Source: Bacteroidales bacterium (lineage in GTDB: Bacteria; Bacteroidota; Bacteroidia; Bacteroidales; Prolixibacteraceae). From it: DNA of 59,173 nucleotides. The notes beneath the pieces were generated by a model. It had not been told where the DNA came from and ran no database searches. It worked only from the letters and a program-made list of their open reading frames with translations. The stretch covers positions 1-59,173 of the forward strand of contig JAATGF010000030.1 in the NCBI GenBank assembly GCA_015654795.1, read 5' to 3'. The position numbers were made by a program, and so were the translations under genes. Position 1 is the stretch's first letter. Each line of letters begins with the position of its first letter. Shown in pieces: positions 50,809 to 59,108 of the stretch.

Positions 50809-50959
50809 CGTTGCGAGTTTTTTGTGAGACACCTATGTTTCAATTCCAATATCAAAGAAAATACTAAAAAACTTAATTACAAAATCTTACTCTTTTAGTA
50901 AGGAGGGTGTCTTCATCCCCTTTGCTCAGCATATTCCTAAAAATAGCCAGATTTGAATA

Positions 50960-51385
50960 TCAGATCTTATAAAGTTCGCTTGCTTTAACAAGATCGACCT
51001 TATTCGCCTGCAAAACTTTGATGCACTGCTCCATCTGATCGGGTTTTAAGACAACATTAGCTGAATCGCCCATTGAATAGGCATAAAGATACGCGATAGA
51101 GACCTTATTATCGGACAGTATCTCAAGTGTTTTGGCTAAAGCGCCCGGTTCGTTGGGACAATTGAGGCAAACCACATCGGTAAGACTAACCGAGAACTGA
51201 TTCTCGCGTAAAACCTTGCAGGCAAGCTCAGGATCAGAAACAATCAGTCGCAAAATACCAAACTCCGAAGTATCGGCTACCGAGAAGGCTGACATGTTGA
51301 TTCCGTTGCTTCCAAGTATTTGAGAAACTTCGTTCAAACGTCCCGATTTATTCTCGAGAAAAATTGATAATTGTTTGATCAGCAT
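50960..51385 (-). CDS. Tandem ACT domain protein 1
   Basis: Small regulatory protein of 141 residues from ATG 51385 (12 more codons lie upstream in frame). It consists of two ACT domains: about 1-68 (IKQLSIFLENKSGRLNEVSQILGSNGINMSAFSVADT, then GILRLIVSDPELACKVLREN) and about 70-141 (VVCLNCPNEPGALAKTLEILSDNKVSIAYLYAYSM). Such two-ACT proteins commonly accompany phenylacetate-CoA ligase genes and probably bind an amino acid or aryl acid. It follows the ligase at 51536 with a 150-base gap. Confidence 0.9.
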   Translation of the reverse strand: MLIKQLSIFLENKSGRLNEVSQILGSNGINMSAFSVADTSEFGILRLIVSDPELACKVLRENQFSVSLTDVVCLNCPNEPGALAKTLEILSDNKVSIAYLYAYSMGDSANVVLKPDQMEQCIKVLQANKVDLVKASELYKI

Positions 51386-51535
51386 ATTGTTAAAATTAAA
51401 TTTGGTTTTTAAATGCCACAATCCGTCAGCTGACGGACTAAGTCACCAAGTTACAAAAAGCACAGAATATCTGAAAAATATTCTTAGTGAATCTTTTGAA
51501 TTCTTGCGGCAAAGAACTTTTGGCAGACTTAATCT

Positions 51536-52834
51536 TTAAATCTTACGGTTATCGATCACACGTTTCGCTTTGCCCGCAGTTCTTTCAATCGTCTTTGGTT
51601 CAACGAGCTTAACATTCACAGATATACCGAGTACACTATCGAGTCTGCGTGCAATCTTCATGCGCAAATCTTCCAGTTTTTTGATCTCATCCGAGAAAAA
51701 CTGCTCCTGAACCTCAACCATTAACGACATCTTATCAAGGGTCCCTTCGCGATCGACAATAATCAGGTAATGCGGTTCGACTTCGCTTATACTTAGAAGA
51801 ACAGATTCGACCTGTGACGGAAAAACATTTACGCCCCTTATTATCAGCATATCGTCACTGCGTCCCTTGCATTTTTCCATTCTTACAAGGGTACGTCCGC
51901 AAGCACATTTATCGTAAATAAGGCGGGTAAGATCACGCGTCCGATATCTGATCAGCGGAATTCCTTCTTTTGTAATTGTAGTAAATACAAGTTCGCCTAT
52001 CTCGCCCGGAGCCATCGGCTCTAATGTTTCGGGATTGATAATCTCAGGAAGAAAATGATCTTCGTTGATATGCATACCGCACTGGTGTTCGCATTCGCAC
52101 GAGACCCCGGGACCAACAATCTCACTAAGTCCGTAAATATCAATCGCTTTAATGCCAAGTTTTGTTTCAATATCTTTGCGCATTGCCTCTGACCATGGCT
52201 CTGCACCAAATACACCTACCCGGAGCTTTAATTTTTTCATATCCACCTTCATCTCTCTCATCACTTCTGCGATGTTGAGCGCATACGAAGGGGTGCAGCA
52301 AAGAACGGAACTGCCAAAATCCTCCATTAACTGGATTTGTTTGTGAGTATTTCCGCCAGAAATCGGAATAACAGAGGCTCCAAGATTTTCGGTTCCGTAA
52401 TGCAATCCAAGTCCGCCTGTAAATAAGCCATAACCATAGGCAATCTGTACAATATCATTACGATGTACTCCGGCCATTGTAAGTGAACGACTTACCACTT
52501 CCGCCCACATCTGAATATCCTTACGCGTATAACCAACTACAATTGGTTTTCCTGTTGTTCCCGAGGAAGCATGCAACCGCACAATTTCACTCATCGGAAC
52601 CGTAAACAGTCCATAAGGATAGTTGTCGCGCAAATCGGTTTTTATAGTAAAAGGAAGTTTATGAAGATCGCTGATACCGTGAATGTCATAAGCTGTAAGT
52701 CCCACCTCCTGCATTTTTTTCCGATAAGCCGGGACATTGTGATAAATACGTTTTACCGTTTCGCACAATCTTTCAGACTGAATGGCCTCCATATCTTCGC
52801 GACTTGCGCATTCAATTTTCTCATTCCAAATCAT
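51536..52834 (-). CDS. paaK: Arylacetate-CoA ligase 1 (PaaK-like)
   Basis: Adenylate-forming ligase of 432 residues, activating phenylacetate or a related aryl acid to the CoA thioester with ATP to AMP. Marks: [16 protein letters not shown], the P-loop [16 protein letters not shown] (about 90-105), [15 protein letters not shown] with the aryl-acid pocket, [20 protein letters not shown] with the Cys pair typical of PaaK, and the C-terminal lid [13 protein letters not shown]. Lys for adenylation lies in [13 protein letters not shown] near the end. Neighbours: membrane protein 16 bases upstream and an ACT protein downstream. Confidence 0.92.
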   Translation of the reverse strand: MIWNEKIECASREDMEAIQSERLCETVKRIYHNVPAYRKKMQEVGLTAYDIHGISDLHKLPFTIKTDLRDNYPYGLFTVPMSEIVRLHASSGTTGKPIVVGYTRKDIQMWAEVVSRSLTMAGVHRNDIVQIAYGYGLFTGGLGLHYGTENLGASVIPISGGNTHKQIQLMEDFGSSVLCCTPSYALNIAEVMREMKVDMKKLKLRVGVFGAEPWSEAMRKDIETKLGIKAIDIYGLSEIVGPGVSCECEHQCGMHINEDHFLPEIINPETLEPMAPGEIGELVFTTITKEGIPLIRYRTRDLTRLIYDKCACGRTLVRMEKCKGRSDDMLIIRGVNVFPSQVESVLLSISEVEPHYLIIVDREGTLDKMSLMVEVQEQFFSDEIKKLEDLRMKIARRLDSVLGISVNVKLVEPKTIERTAGKAKRVIDNRKI

Positions 52835-52850
52835 TTCCTGATAATTAAAA

Positions 52851-53546
52851 TTAACCTTTTTTACTCATTAAAACGCCGATAGAGAGGATAACTCCCAGTG
52901 CTATACCCAGTAATGCAGCAAAGAGCACCTGAAACTCTACCGGTAAAAGAAAAGTAATCGTGTGGGCCGGAATCCAGAAGAAGGGTATCGTCTTCTTAAA
53001 AATAAAATTCCATTGTACTTTCCAGTCAAGTTTTGCAATAATATCGCCCATTTGAATGGGCTTAAGCAAACCGGCAATTGTGCCGCCATTTTTTATAATA
53101 TGGGTATCTGTAATTTTATGAAGCGTCATCATCACAGGCGCATAGATCAGGTTAAGTGTAACACTGATTGTAAACGCTGTTAGGATACGCAATCCCGAAA
53201 TTGGACCGCCTAACGACTCAGCAGCTCCCTCAATACCGAGCGTCTTCAAAAAAGCGGGGGCACCAGTCGAGAATATTTTAAAAGCCATAACGATTGTCAT
53301 ACCTAAGAATCCCCAGACAATAGCCCGCGGAAGCAACCCAAAACCTGCTTTATTATAAACGCCCTCCCTTAATCTCAAACCAATCGACTCGCCCATTGTA
53401 GCAAGAATCGCAAATTTGAGAAATCCGATAAAAAAGGGATGCGCAGCATTCGTAGTTTTATAGCAGGTATAAAGTTCTTCAGAAATGAAGAATGGTACAA
53501 AAAGTACAAGAACCAAAATCAAAAAGTAAAAGTCATTTTTTTTCAT
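52851..53546 (-). CDS. Membrane protein of unknown function in the arylacetate cluster
   Basis: Inner-membrane protein of 231 residues with five or six helices: [99 protein letters not shown] and [20 protein letters not shown]. The [33 protein letters not shown] and [17 protein letters not shown] segments recall the Mpv17/PMP22 pattern (W-x-Q-x-x-NF and P-x-x-R), but I cannot place it firmly. It sits between two ligase-ACT cassettes, 16 bases before the first ligase, so transport or membrane handling of aryl acids is a reasonable guess. Confidence 0.5.
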   Translation of the reverse strand: MKKNDFYFLILVLVLFVPFFISEELYTCYKTTNAAHPFFIGFLKFAILATMGESIGLRLREGVYNKAGFGLLPRAIVWGFLGMTIVMAFKIFSTGAPAFLKTLGIEGAAESLGGPISGLRILTAFTISVTLNLIYAPVMMTLHKITDTHIIKNGGTIAGLLKPIQMGDIIAKLDWKVQWNFIFKKTIPFFWIPAHTITFLLPVEFQVLFAALLGIALGVILSIGVLMSKKG

Positions 53547-53665
53547 CTGTATATAATTTGTTTTTTAATGGTCAGATGGAATCGAAGATCAGCGAAGCTA
53601 ATAGCCATCCGTTAGCTGACGGATTCATCTTGGTTTGTGATTTATCAATCATGGCTATTTCATCT
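53547..53665. repeat. Partial copy of the 22.4-22.6 kb repeat segment
   Basis: CATCTGTATATAATTTG, CAGATGGAATCGAAGATCAG, then ATGGCTATTTC near 53651 follow the same order as at 22437-22550, in the same orientation. The centre carries the palindrome CCGTTAGCTGACGG, a relative of CCGTCAGCTGACGG near 51424. Confidence 0.65.
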
Positions 53666-53721
53666 GTTTGGAGTTTTAAATAAAGCTGGTTAGAACTTGT
53701 ATATCTTTATTGTTTAACAAT

Positions 53722-54162
53722 TTACAGTGACGGCATCCCATATACGAGATGATCGGCAATAATTTCGAGACCTACATTCGTAAGCTTTGCCCTTGCTTCA
53801 GGAATATCCTGTACATCAATCACAAAGAAAGCGCTGTCGCCATCATTTACAACACGTCCGTAGGCATTCGTAAAGTTTACGCCGGCATTGACAATATCTT
53901 TAAGCAAATCATCCAATCCTCCGGGTTTATCAGCCATTTTTACCACCACAATCTCACGCAATGCTGCCGACATACCACCTTTGTTTAATAGCTGATACGC
54001 CAGTTCAGGATCTGAAACCACCAGATTTAATATGCCCCATCCATTGGCTGTATGGTTAAGATGCAAGGAACGGATATTAATCTGCGCTTCCTTCAATACG
54101 GCAGTTACCTTTTCGAGGTGTCCCAGCTTGTTCTCCAAAAAAATCGAAACCTGATAAGTCAT
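53722..54162 (-). CDS. Tandem ACT domain protein 2
   Basis: Two-ACT protein of 146 residues from ATG 54162 (12 more codons in frame upstream). First ACT: YQVSIFLENKLGHLEKVTAVLKEAQINIRSLHLNHTANGWGILNLVVSDPELAYQLL; second: IVVVKMADKPGGLDDLLKDIVNAGVNFTNAYGRVVNDGDSAFFVIDVQD. It resembles ACT protein 1 but has diverged strongly, suggesting a different ligand. It follows the second arylacetate-CoA ligase by 83 bases. Confidence 0.9.
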   Translation of the reverse strand: MTYQVSIFLENKLGHLEKVTAVLKEAQINIRSLHLNHTANGWGILNLVVSDPELAYQLLNKGGMSAALREIVVVKMADKPGGLDDLLKDIVNAGVNFTNAYGRVVNDGDSAFFVIDVQDIPEARAKLTNVGLEIIADHLVYGMPSL

Positions 54163-54245
54163 AGTCAGTTGTATTATTGATCGTTCTACCTTACTCAAAT
54201 TAGAAATCAGAATGATTGAAAGCGCTTAAATAATTTGAATTTAAT

Positions 54246-55544
54246 TTATTTCTTTCGGTGATCAAAAACCCTCACCGCCTTACCTTCTGTTTTGGGTATT
54301 GATCCCGGTTCAACAAGTTTAATGAGCGGACGGACAAGTACTTCATCGCGAATAAGGTGCGTAATATGCTTCTGAAGCCTGTCAAGAACCGACAGATCGC
54401 CTTTAAACCAGTCCTTTTTCACCTCAACCTCAACAATCATTTCATCCTGATCATCAATCGTTTCGAGCATAATCCGATAATCGTCGCCCACTTCAGGCAA
54501 CTTCATCAGCACACCTTCAATTTGCATCGGAAATACATTACACCCTTTCATGATGAACATATCGTCCGAACGTCCGGCAATCCTGTCTAACCGACGATGT
54601 GTACGTCCGCATTTGCATTCGCCGGGAAGGAACCTCGTTAAATCACGTGTACGATAGCGTATTACAGGCATTGCCCTACGATCGAGTGTCGTCATCACTA
54701 ATTCGCCGATCTCACCGTCAGTAACGGGTTGAAGTGTTACAGGATCGATAATCTCAACCACATAGGCATCCTCCCAGATATGCAATCCATTTTGTTCTGT
54801 ACATTCGAAAGCGACACCCGGACCATTCATTTCGGAAAGACCAAAAGAGTTGTATGCCTTAACGCCAAACATCTCCTGGATTCGCAGACGATGTTCTTCA
54901 GTATGGGGTTCTGCACCAATCACTAAAGTATGAAGTTTTGTATCTTTTCGGGGATCGAGTCCCTCTTCTTTAAACACATCAAACAATCGTCCCAGGTAAC
55001 TCGGTATAGCGTGAGCAACGGTTGTTCCGTAATCGCGCATCAGTTTTATTTGGCGAAGACTATTCCCTGCGCCAGCCGGAATGCTCAGACAACCAAGCTT
55101 TTCGACACCATACTGAAAACCAAGACCACCTGTAAACAGTCCGTAACCCGCCATATTCTGAAATACATCGGTATCGCGCACTCCGGCAGCAAAAAGAGAC
55201 CGTGCCATCAGATTCGCCCAACTATCGAGATCGTGACGATTGTGATAAACGACTGTCGGATTACCTGTTGTGCCGCTTGAACTATGAAGCCTTACAACTT
55301 CGCGCTTGTCCACAGCAAGAAATCCCCAGGGAAAATCTCCTCTTAAGTCCTCCTTCGTTGTAAAAGGAAGTTCACGAACCTGCTCAATTGAATGGATCCC
55401 TGATTTAATTGCTTTATTGATCTCAGGGATTTTACCGTAATATTGCGAATTTACAGCCTGACGCAATGTCGCCATTAACCGCTCAACCTGAAGTTTCTCC
55501 AGATTCTTCCGGTCAAGAACCTCTAACTCTTTTTCCCAATACAT
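54246..55544 (-). CDS. paaK: Arylacetate-CoA ligase 2 (PaaK-like)
   Basis: Ligase of 432 residues, same length as ligase 1 but well diverged. Marks: FTTKEDLRGDFPWGFLAV, P-loop [73 protein letters not shown] and the lid CNVFPMQIEGVLMKL; the terminal Lys is in TEGKAVRVFDHRK. The differing pocket ([11 protein letters not shown] versus FGLSEMNGPGV) suggests a different aryl acid, such as indoleacetate or 4-hydroxyphenylacetate. It starts 10 bases after the porin gene. Confidence 0.92.
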   Translation of the reverse strand: MYWEKELEVLDRKNLEKLQVERLMATLRQAVNSQYYGKIPEINKAIKSGIHSIEQVRELPFTTKEDLRGDFPWGFLAVDKREVVRLHSSSGTTGNPTVVYHNRHDLDSWANLMARSLFAAGVRDTDVFQNMAGYGLFTGGLGFQYGVEKLGCLSIPAGAGNSLRQIKLMRDYGTTVAHAIPSYLGRLFDVFKEEGLDPRKDTKLHTLVIGAEPHTEEHRLRIQEMFGVKAYNSFGLSEMNGPGVAFECTEQNGLHIWEDAYVVEIIDPVTLQPVTDGEIGELVMTTLDRRAMPVIRYRTRDLTRFLPGECKCGRTHRRLDRIAGRSDDMFIMKGCNVFPMQIEGVLMKLPEVGDDYRIMLETIDDQDEMIVEVEVKKDWFKGDLSVLDRLQKHITHLIRDEVLVRPLIKLVEPGSIPKTEGKAVRVFDHRKK

Positions 55545-55554
55545 AAGTTGTATA

Positions 55555-56799
55555 TTAAAAATAATAGGTCATGATTAATCTCACCCCATTATTTGTTACC
55601 GAATGATTATCAGCATATAGTCCATCATCAAAATTGAAATCACCAACACCGTAAGCGGCTGTTGTCCTTTCGTACTCCGCTGTCAATGAAAATTTAGGAA
55701 CATTGTACGTGATCGAGGGACTGATCCTCGACATATTCATAATATTAGTTCCTAAACCCCACACATCAGCCTTTCCTCCCTTATTGGCCAACGGATCTGA
55801 ACTACCCAGGTTTTCCAGATAGCCGATAAGCAGGCCCGGTTTCCATTTATTACCGTAAGTGATATTGAATAATGTGGAATAACTGGTGTAATTCGTGTAG
55901 GTTTCCCTTCCGGTTTGCGAATCATATGAGGCAACGCCATACCCACCGATTAAGGTGAGATGTGCCATATTCTGACCATAATATCCCTTAAGCAACATCA
56001 TCAGTTTTCCCTTAGCATATCTTCCGTACGTCATCCAGGATGTACTGTTAACACACTCGTCTGTTACATATATCTTTGTATCGCTCCCTGTTGTCGAAAC
56101 ACGTGGTTTAATGCGATTATAATCGAATCCTGCACCAAGGGTTATTGCTTTTTTATTGTATTCAAGACTTAAAACAGTTTCGGGAATCACAGCATCCCGT
56201 TTATAAGTATTTGATGAACCGATTGGTCCGACCGACAAATACTGCTGTTGATATAAAGCAGATGCCGAGAGTGTTAATGCTCCGACATTGTAGTCGAGCC
56301 GGACTTGCGGACTACGGTTGAAAGGTTGAAAAGGGGTACCGGTATTCAATGCTCCTACACACGGGAAAGAGCTATTGCCCCAAAACGGATGCCATGTTTG
56401 TCCAATAAGTAATTTAGTCTTTGTCCAACTGAGAAGGGTGTAGGCTTTCCGAAGCCTGATCAGGTAAATCTCGGGTTTTCCCGCAAAGTCAACTTCAATA
56501 CAACCGGTAGTCTTTGCCCCAAAAATTTCAGGACCGATAATATTTATACCACCCCGTGTAACGATTGAAACAAGGTTTGCAGTTGTTTGTTCATTGATAT
56601 CTTTACCATTAGCATCGGTTCCGATATAATTGGGAAACAGGTAAAAAACATCTTGAAAAGCATTAACTCCTTTATAGGTATCAAGATAGAAATCGTTTCT
56701 TACAAAACCATAAAAACTTACAGGACTTTCTTTTTTTGCTTCTTGAGAAATGGCCACCAGCGGCAGCAGGAAAAGTAGACACCCAATCAATTTAATCAT
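55555..56799 (-). CDS. Outer membrane porin-like beta-barrel protein
   Basis: Exported protein of 414 residues: signal peptide 1 to about 18 (ending VAISQ), then alternating amphipathic strands through to the end VRLIMTYYF with a C-terminal Phe, as in outer-membrane barrels. Recognisable porin segments are VSFYGFVRNDFYLDTYK, SRIGGINI-like TRGGINIIGPEIFGAKTTGCIEVDF, LIRLRKAYTLLSWTKTKLLIGQTWHPFW and PFNRSPQVRLDY, resembling DcaP-like porins. Being the first gene of the arylacetate-CoA ligase run, it may admit aryl acids to the periplasm; this is inference. No TonB box is seen. Confidence 0.72.
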   Translation of the reverse strand: MIKLIGCLLFLLPLVAISQEAKKESPVSFYGFVRNDFYLDTYKGVNAFQDVFYLFPNYIGTDANGKDINEQTTANLVSIVTRGGINIIGPEIFGAKTTGCIEVDFAGKPEIYLIRLRKAYTLLSWTKTKLLIGQTWHPFWGNSSFPCVGALNTGTPFQPFNRSPQVRLDYNVGALTLSASALYQQQYLSVGPIGSSNTYKRDAVIPETVLSLEYNKKAITLGAGFDYNRIKPRVSTTGSDTKIYVTDECVNSTSWMTYGRYAKGKLMMLLKGYYGQNMAHLTLIGGYGVASYDSQTGRETYTNYTSYSTLFNITYGNKWKPGLLIGYLENLGSSDPLANKGGKADVWGLGTNIMNMSRISPSITYNVPKFSLTAEYERTTAAYGVGDFNFDDGLYADNHSVTNNGVRLIMTYYF

Positions 56800-57061
56800 A
56801 AAAATTTGTTTGTCAGCTAGTTAGGCCGAAATATTAAACATCTGCATTTTAATTAGTTCCAATCAGGCGTGCTGCCGTAATCAATTGGACACAAAAGTAG
56901 AAAAAATAAATAAAACACAATGTTCGTATGAACAAACAAAACAAATAGCGTCGTTTTTTTTACAAATCAAAAGTAAATTGGCAAAATAGCTGATTGAGTG
57001 ATTATAATAACAAAGCGGCTGGCAATTGTCGGGAATAAACGGATAAAGGCAACGCCAACCG

Positions 57062-57478
57062 TCACATATCCGTCACAATTTTGGAAATTGTTTCTTTGAA
57101 TCGTTCAATTTCTTCGGAAGGGATTTTTTCGAGTAATCTTGCTTCACATTCGCTGCGAACCTCGTCGATTTTACTCCGAACGACCTTTCCTTTCGCTGTA
57201 AGGCACAGCGTAATCGCCCTCCTGTCAGCAGCGTCTGTATTTCTGTCGAGGTATCCGTTCACTACCAATTTGTCGACAACCCGACTTATACGCGAGAGAG
57301 AAAGGCCCATATTCTTTGCCAATTCAGGACTGCTCATTCCCTGGCAATTGTCGAGCGCAGAGAAAAAAAGCAATTCCGATTGCGAAATATTCAGTTCATC
57401 CATCAATCGCTGATCGATTTGTGCGCATTTCTTCTTTATCTCATACACCATACTCAGTATCCCGGTCGTCGCTTCCAT
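57062..57478 (-). CDS. MarR family transcriptional regulator
   Basis: Winged-helix regulator of 138 residues: LNISQSELLFFSALDNCQGMSSPELAKNMGLSLSRISRVVDKLVVNGYLDRNTDAADRRAITLCLTAKGKVV covers the wHTH and the D-x-R-x-wing. It is divergent from the thioredoxin gene, and the 178-bp gap between them holds two identical palindromes. It probably represses itself and the thioredoxin-OsmC unit, perhaps in response to oxidants or thiol stress. No Cys that would serve as redox switch of the OhrR kind is obvious in the N-terminal helix apart from KKCAQIDQ. Confidence 0.9.
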   Translation of the reverse strand: MEATTGILSMVYEIKKKCAQIDQRLMDELNISQSELLFFSALDNCQGMSSPELAKNMGLSLSRISRVVDKLVVNGYLDRNTDAADRRAITLCLTAKGKVVRSKIDEVRSECEARLLEKIPSEEIERFKETISKIVTDM

Positions 57479-57538
57479 CGCTTAATTATTTCTTTTTGCA
57501 AAACTACAAAGAAGACAACTATTTACAAGCACATTTTT

Positions 57539-57549
57539 TGCTAATAGCA
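57539..57549. promoter_or_regulatory. MarR operator candidate 1
   Basis: TGCTAATAGCA is an 11-bp palindrome about the central base, between the divergent marR and thioredoxin genes and 61 bases from the marR start codon. Confidence 0.6.
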
Positions 57550-57590
57550 TATTTTTTTATTGAAAACCTTTTTTATTCCAAACTATTTAA

Positions 57591-57621
57591 TATTTTTGCA
57601 TCACAATTATTGCTATTAGCA
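57591..57621 (+). promoter_or_regulatory. Promoter of the thioredoxin gene with MarR operator candidate 2
   Basis: TATTTTTG (57591-57598) fits the Bacteroidota TAnnTTTG element. The second palindrome, TGCTATTAGCA (57611-57621), begins 13 bases downstream, over the expected transcription start, so binding would block initiation. Confidence 0.6.
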
Positions 57622-57656
57622 TGTGTTTTGAATTAATAATTTAAATTTTAGATATT

Positions 57657-58022
57657 ATGGCACTTGAACATTTAACAAAAGAGAGTTTCAAGGAGAAGGT
57701 ATTCAATTTTGAAGCAAACAAAGAATGGAAATTTGAAGGAAAAGTACCTGCAATTATTGACTTCTATGCCAATTGGTGTGGCCCGTGTAAGGTGGTTGCT
57801 CCTATTTTGGAAGAATTGCAAACGGAATATGGCGATAAGCTGACCATTTTCAAGGTTAATACGGAAGAGCAGCAGGAATTGTCGTCTATGTTTGGAATAC
57901 AGAGCATCCCGTCAATATTGTTTGTTCCCCTCGACGGGCAACCCCAAATGGCAACGGGCGCTTTACCAAAGGACACTTTCAAAAGTGCTATTAACGATGT
58001 TTTAAAAGTTTCGCTTAATTAA
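57657..58022 (+). CDS. trxA: Thioredoxin
   Basis: Cytoplasmic thioredoxin of 121 residues with an extended N-terminus (about 25 residues before the core). Active site IIDFYANWCGPCKVVAPILEEL with WCGPC; SMFGIQSIPSILFVP carries the cis-Pro. It reduces protein disulfides using thioredoxin reductase, which is not encoded here. It is followed by an OsmC gene on the same strand, and the pair lies opposite a MarR regulator, a typical oxidative or thiol stress arrangement. Confidence 0.94.
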   Translation: MALEHLTKESFKEKVFNFEANKEWKFEGKVPAIIDFYANWCGPCKVVAPILEELQTEYGDKLTIFKVNTEEQQELSSMFGIQSIPSILFVPLDGQPQMATGALPKDTFKSAINDVLKVSLN

Positions 58023-58152
58023 TATTGATAAACGGTATACCGTTTAATTAGCAAATTTATCCGTGAAACTTTGTAATTTCGTGACGTCATGGCAAAAGAA
58101 AACAGACACTAAGTCTCAAAAATACAAAGTTTTACATAAAAACAAGATAGAA

Positions 58153-58581
58153 ATGAAGCAAGATATTAGCATTTCATGGAAAGATGGAATGGCGTTCGAG
58201 GCCGACGTCAACGGACATAAGATAATGCTGGATGCCGGAGAACAGGTTGGCGGTCGTAACCTGGGACCACGACCTAAACCACTTATGCTGGTTGCACTCG
58301 CAGGTTGTACCGCGATGGATGTTGTTTCGATCCTTGCTAAAATGAAGGTCGGGCTCGATAACTTCGATGTTAAAGTCGAAGGAGAACAGTCTGAAGAACA
58401 GCCGGTTCACTATATAAGTATGCACATTATTTATGAGTTCTGGGGTAAGGATCTTCCCGTTGAGAAGCTCGAAAAAGCAATCAGTCTCTCACAAGAACGC
58501 TATTGTGGTGTTTCGGCTGTGTATCGCAAAGCGATGCCCGTAACGCATGAAATCGTTGTGCACGAATCGGCAAAAGTCTGA
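58153..58581 (+). CDS. OsmC family protein (peroxiredoxin-like)
   Basis: OsmC/Ohr superfamily protein of 142 residues from the ATG at 58153; the longer frame from 58063 adds 30 residues not expected in the family. Start MKQDISISWKDGMAFEADVNG, the first redox Cys in LVALAGCTAMDVVSILAKMK and the second in SQERYCGVSAVYRKAMPV, as needed for hydroperoxide reduction. The fold is a dimer of mixed sheets. It probably reduces organic hydroperoxides or handles thiols, in line with the thioredoxin gene 130 bases upstream. Confidence 0.9.
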   Translation: MKQDISISWKDGMAFEADVNGHKIMLDAGEQVGGRNLGPRPKPLMLVALAGCTAMDVVSILAKMKVGLDNFDVKVEGEQSEEQPVHYISMHIIYEFWGKDLPVEKLEKAISLSQERYCGVSAVYRKAMPVTHEIVVHESAKV

Positions 58582-58694
58582 TTTTAGACTTGCCCTGAAA
58601 TTCGGTTTACCCTGTTTGGGCGGTTTAAATTTAAAGATCGGAATGTGACATTTGTCCTGTCTATTACTTATTTAAGTTGAATCACACATAAATA

Positions 58695-58732
58695 AAGGAG
58701 CGCTTCCCCAATCGGACAGCGCTCCTTCTTTT
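58695..58732 (+). terminator. Terminator after the OsmC gene
   Basis: AAGGAGCGCT (58695-58704) pairs with AGCGCTCCTT (58718-58727), followed by a T-rich tail. Confidence 0.85.
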
Positions 58733-58791
58733 TGCGATATATCTGGTTGCAATTGGATAATAATCAGATAATCCAAATAAAGCATAGCTCC

Positions 58792-59040
58792 ATCCCCCTC
58801 GTTTGCAATCCCGAAAGTCGGGACCCCGTTTTTTCGGGAAGGGGTTAGATGTTTATCGTTTATAATGATAATTATATAGCACAATTTCTCGTAATCCCCC
58901 TCGTTTGCAACGAGGGGGTAGATGTCAGTGGTTTACAACGACAAATACATCACAATATCTTTAAAGGAATGGTAAATATTACATCAAAAATTTAAGATGA
59001 GTTGTAAACTCAAAACCACATCCCCCTCGTTACAAACCTA
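58792..59040. repeat. REP-like palindromes
   Basis: CCCCCTCGTTTGCAA occurs at about 58794 with the hairpin TCCCGAAAGTCGGGA and CCCCGTTTTTTCGGGA behind it, and again at about 58897 as the full palindrome CCCCCTCGTTTGCAACGAGG; a further part copy CCCCCTCGTTACAAAC is at about 59023. The same family lies inverted at 559-610. No gene is seen between the OsmC terminator and the transposase start. Confidence 0.65.
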
Positions 59041-59108
59041 CTCTTTATACACAAATAAAGAAATGATTAAATGATTATCTTCGTGATATAATTAATAAAA
59101 GAAAAGAG

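Noticed and set aside
59041-59108. Upstream inverted repeat of the IS element
   Set aside because: Only a short AT-rich stretch is visible; the matching end lies outside the window.
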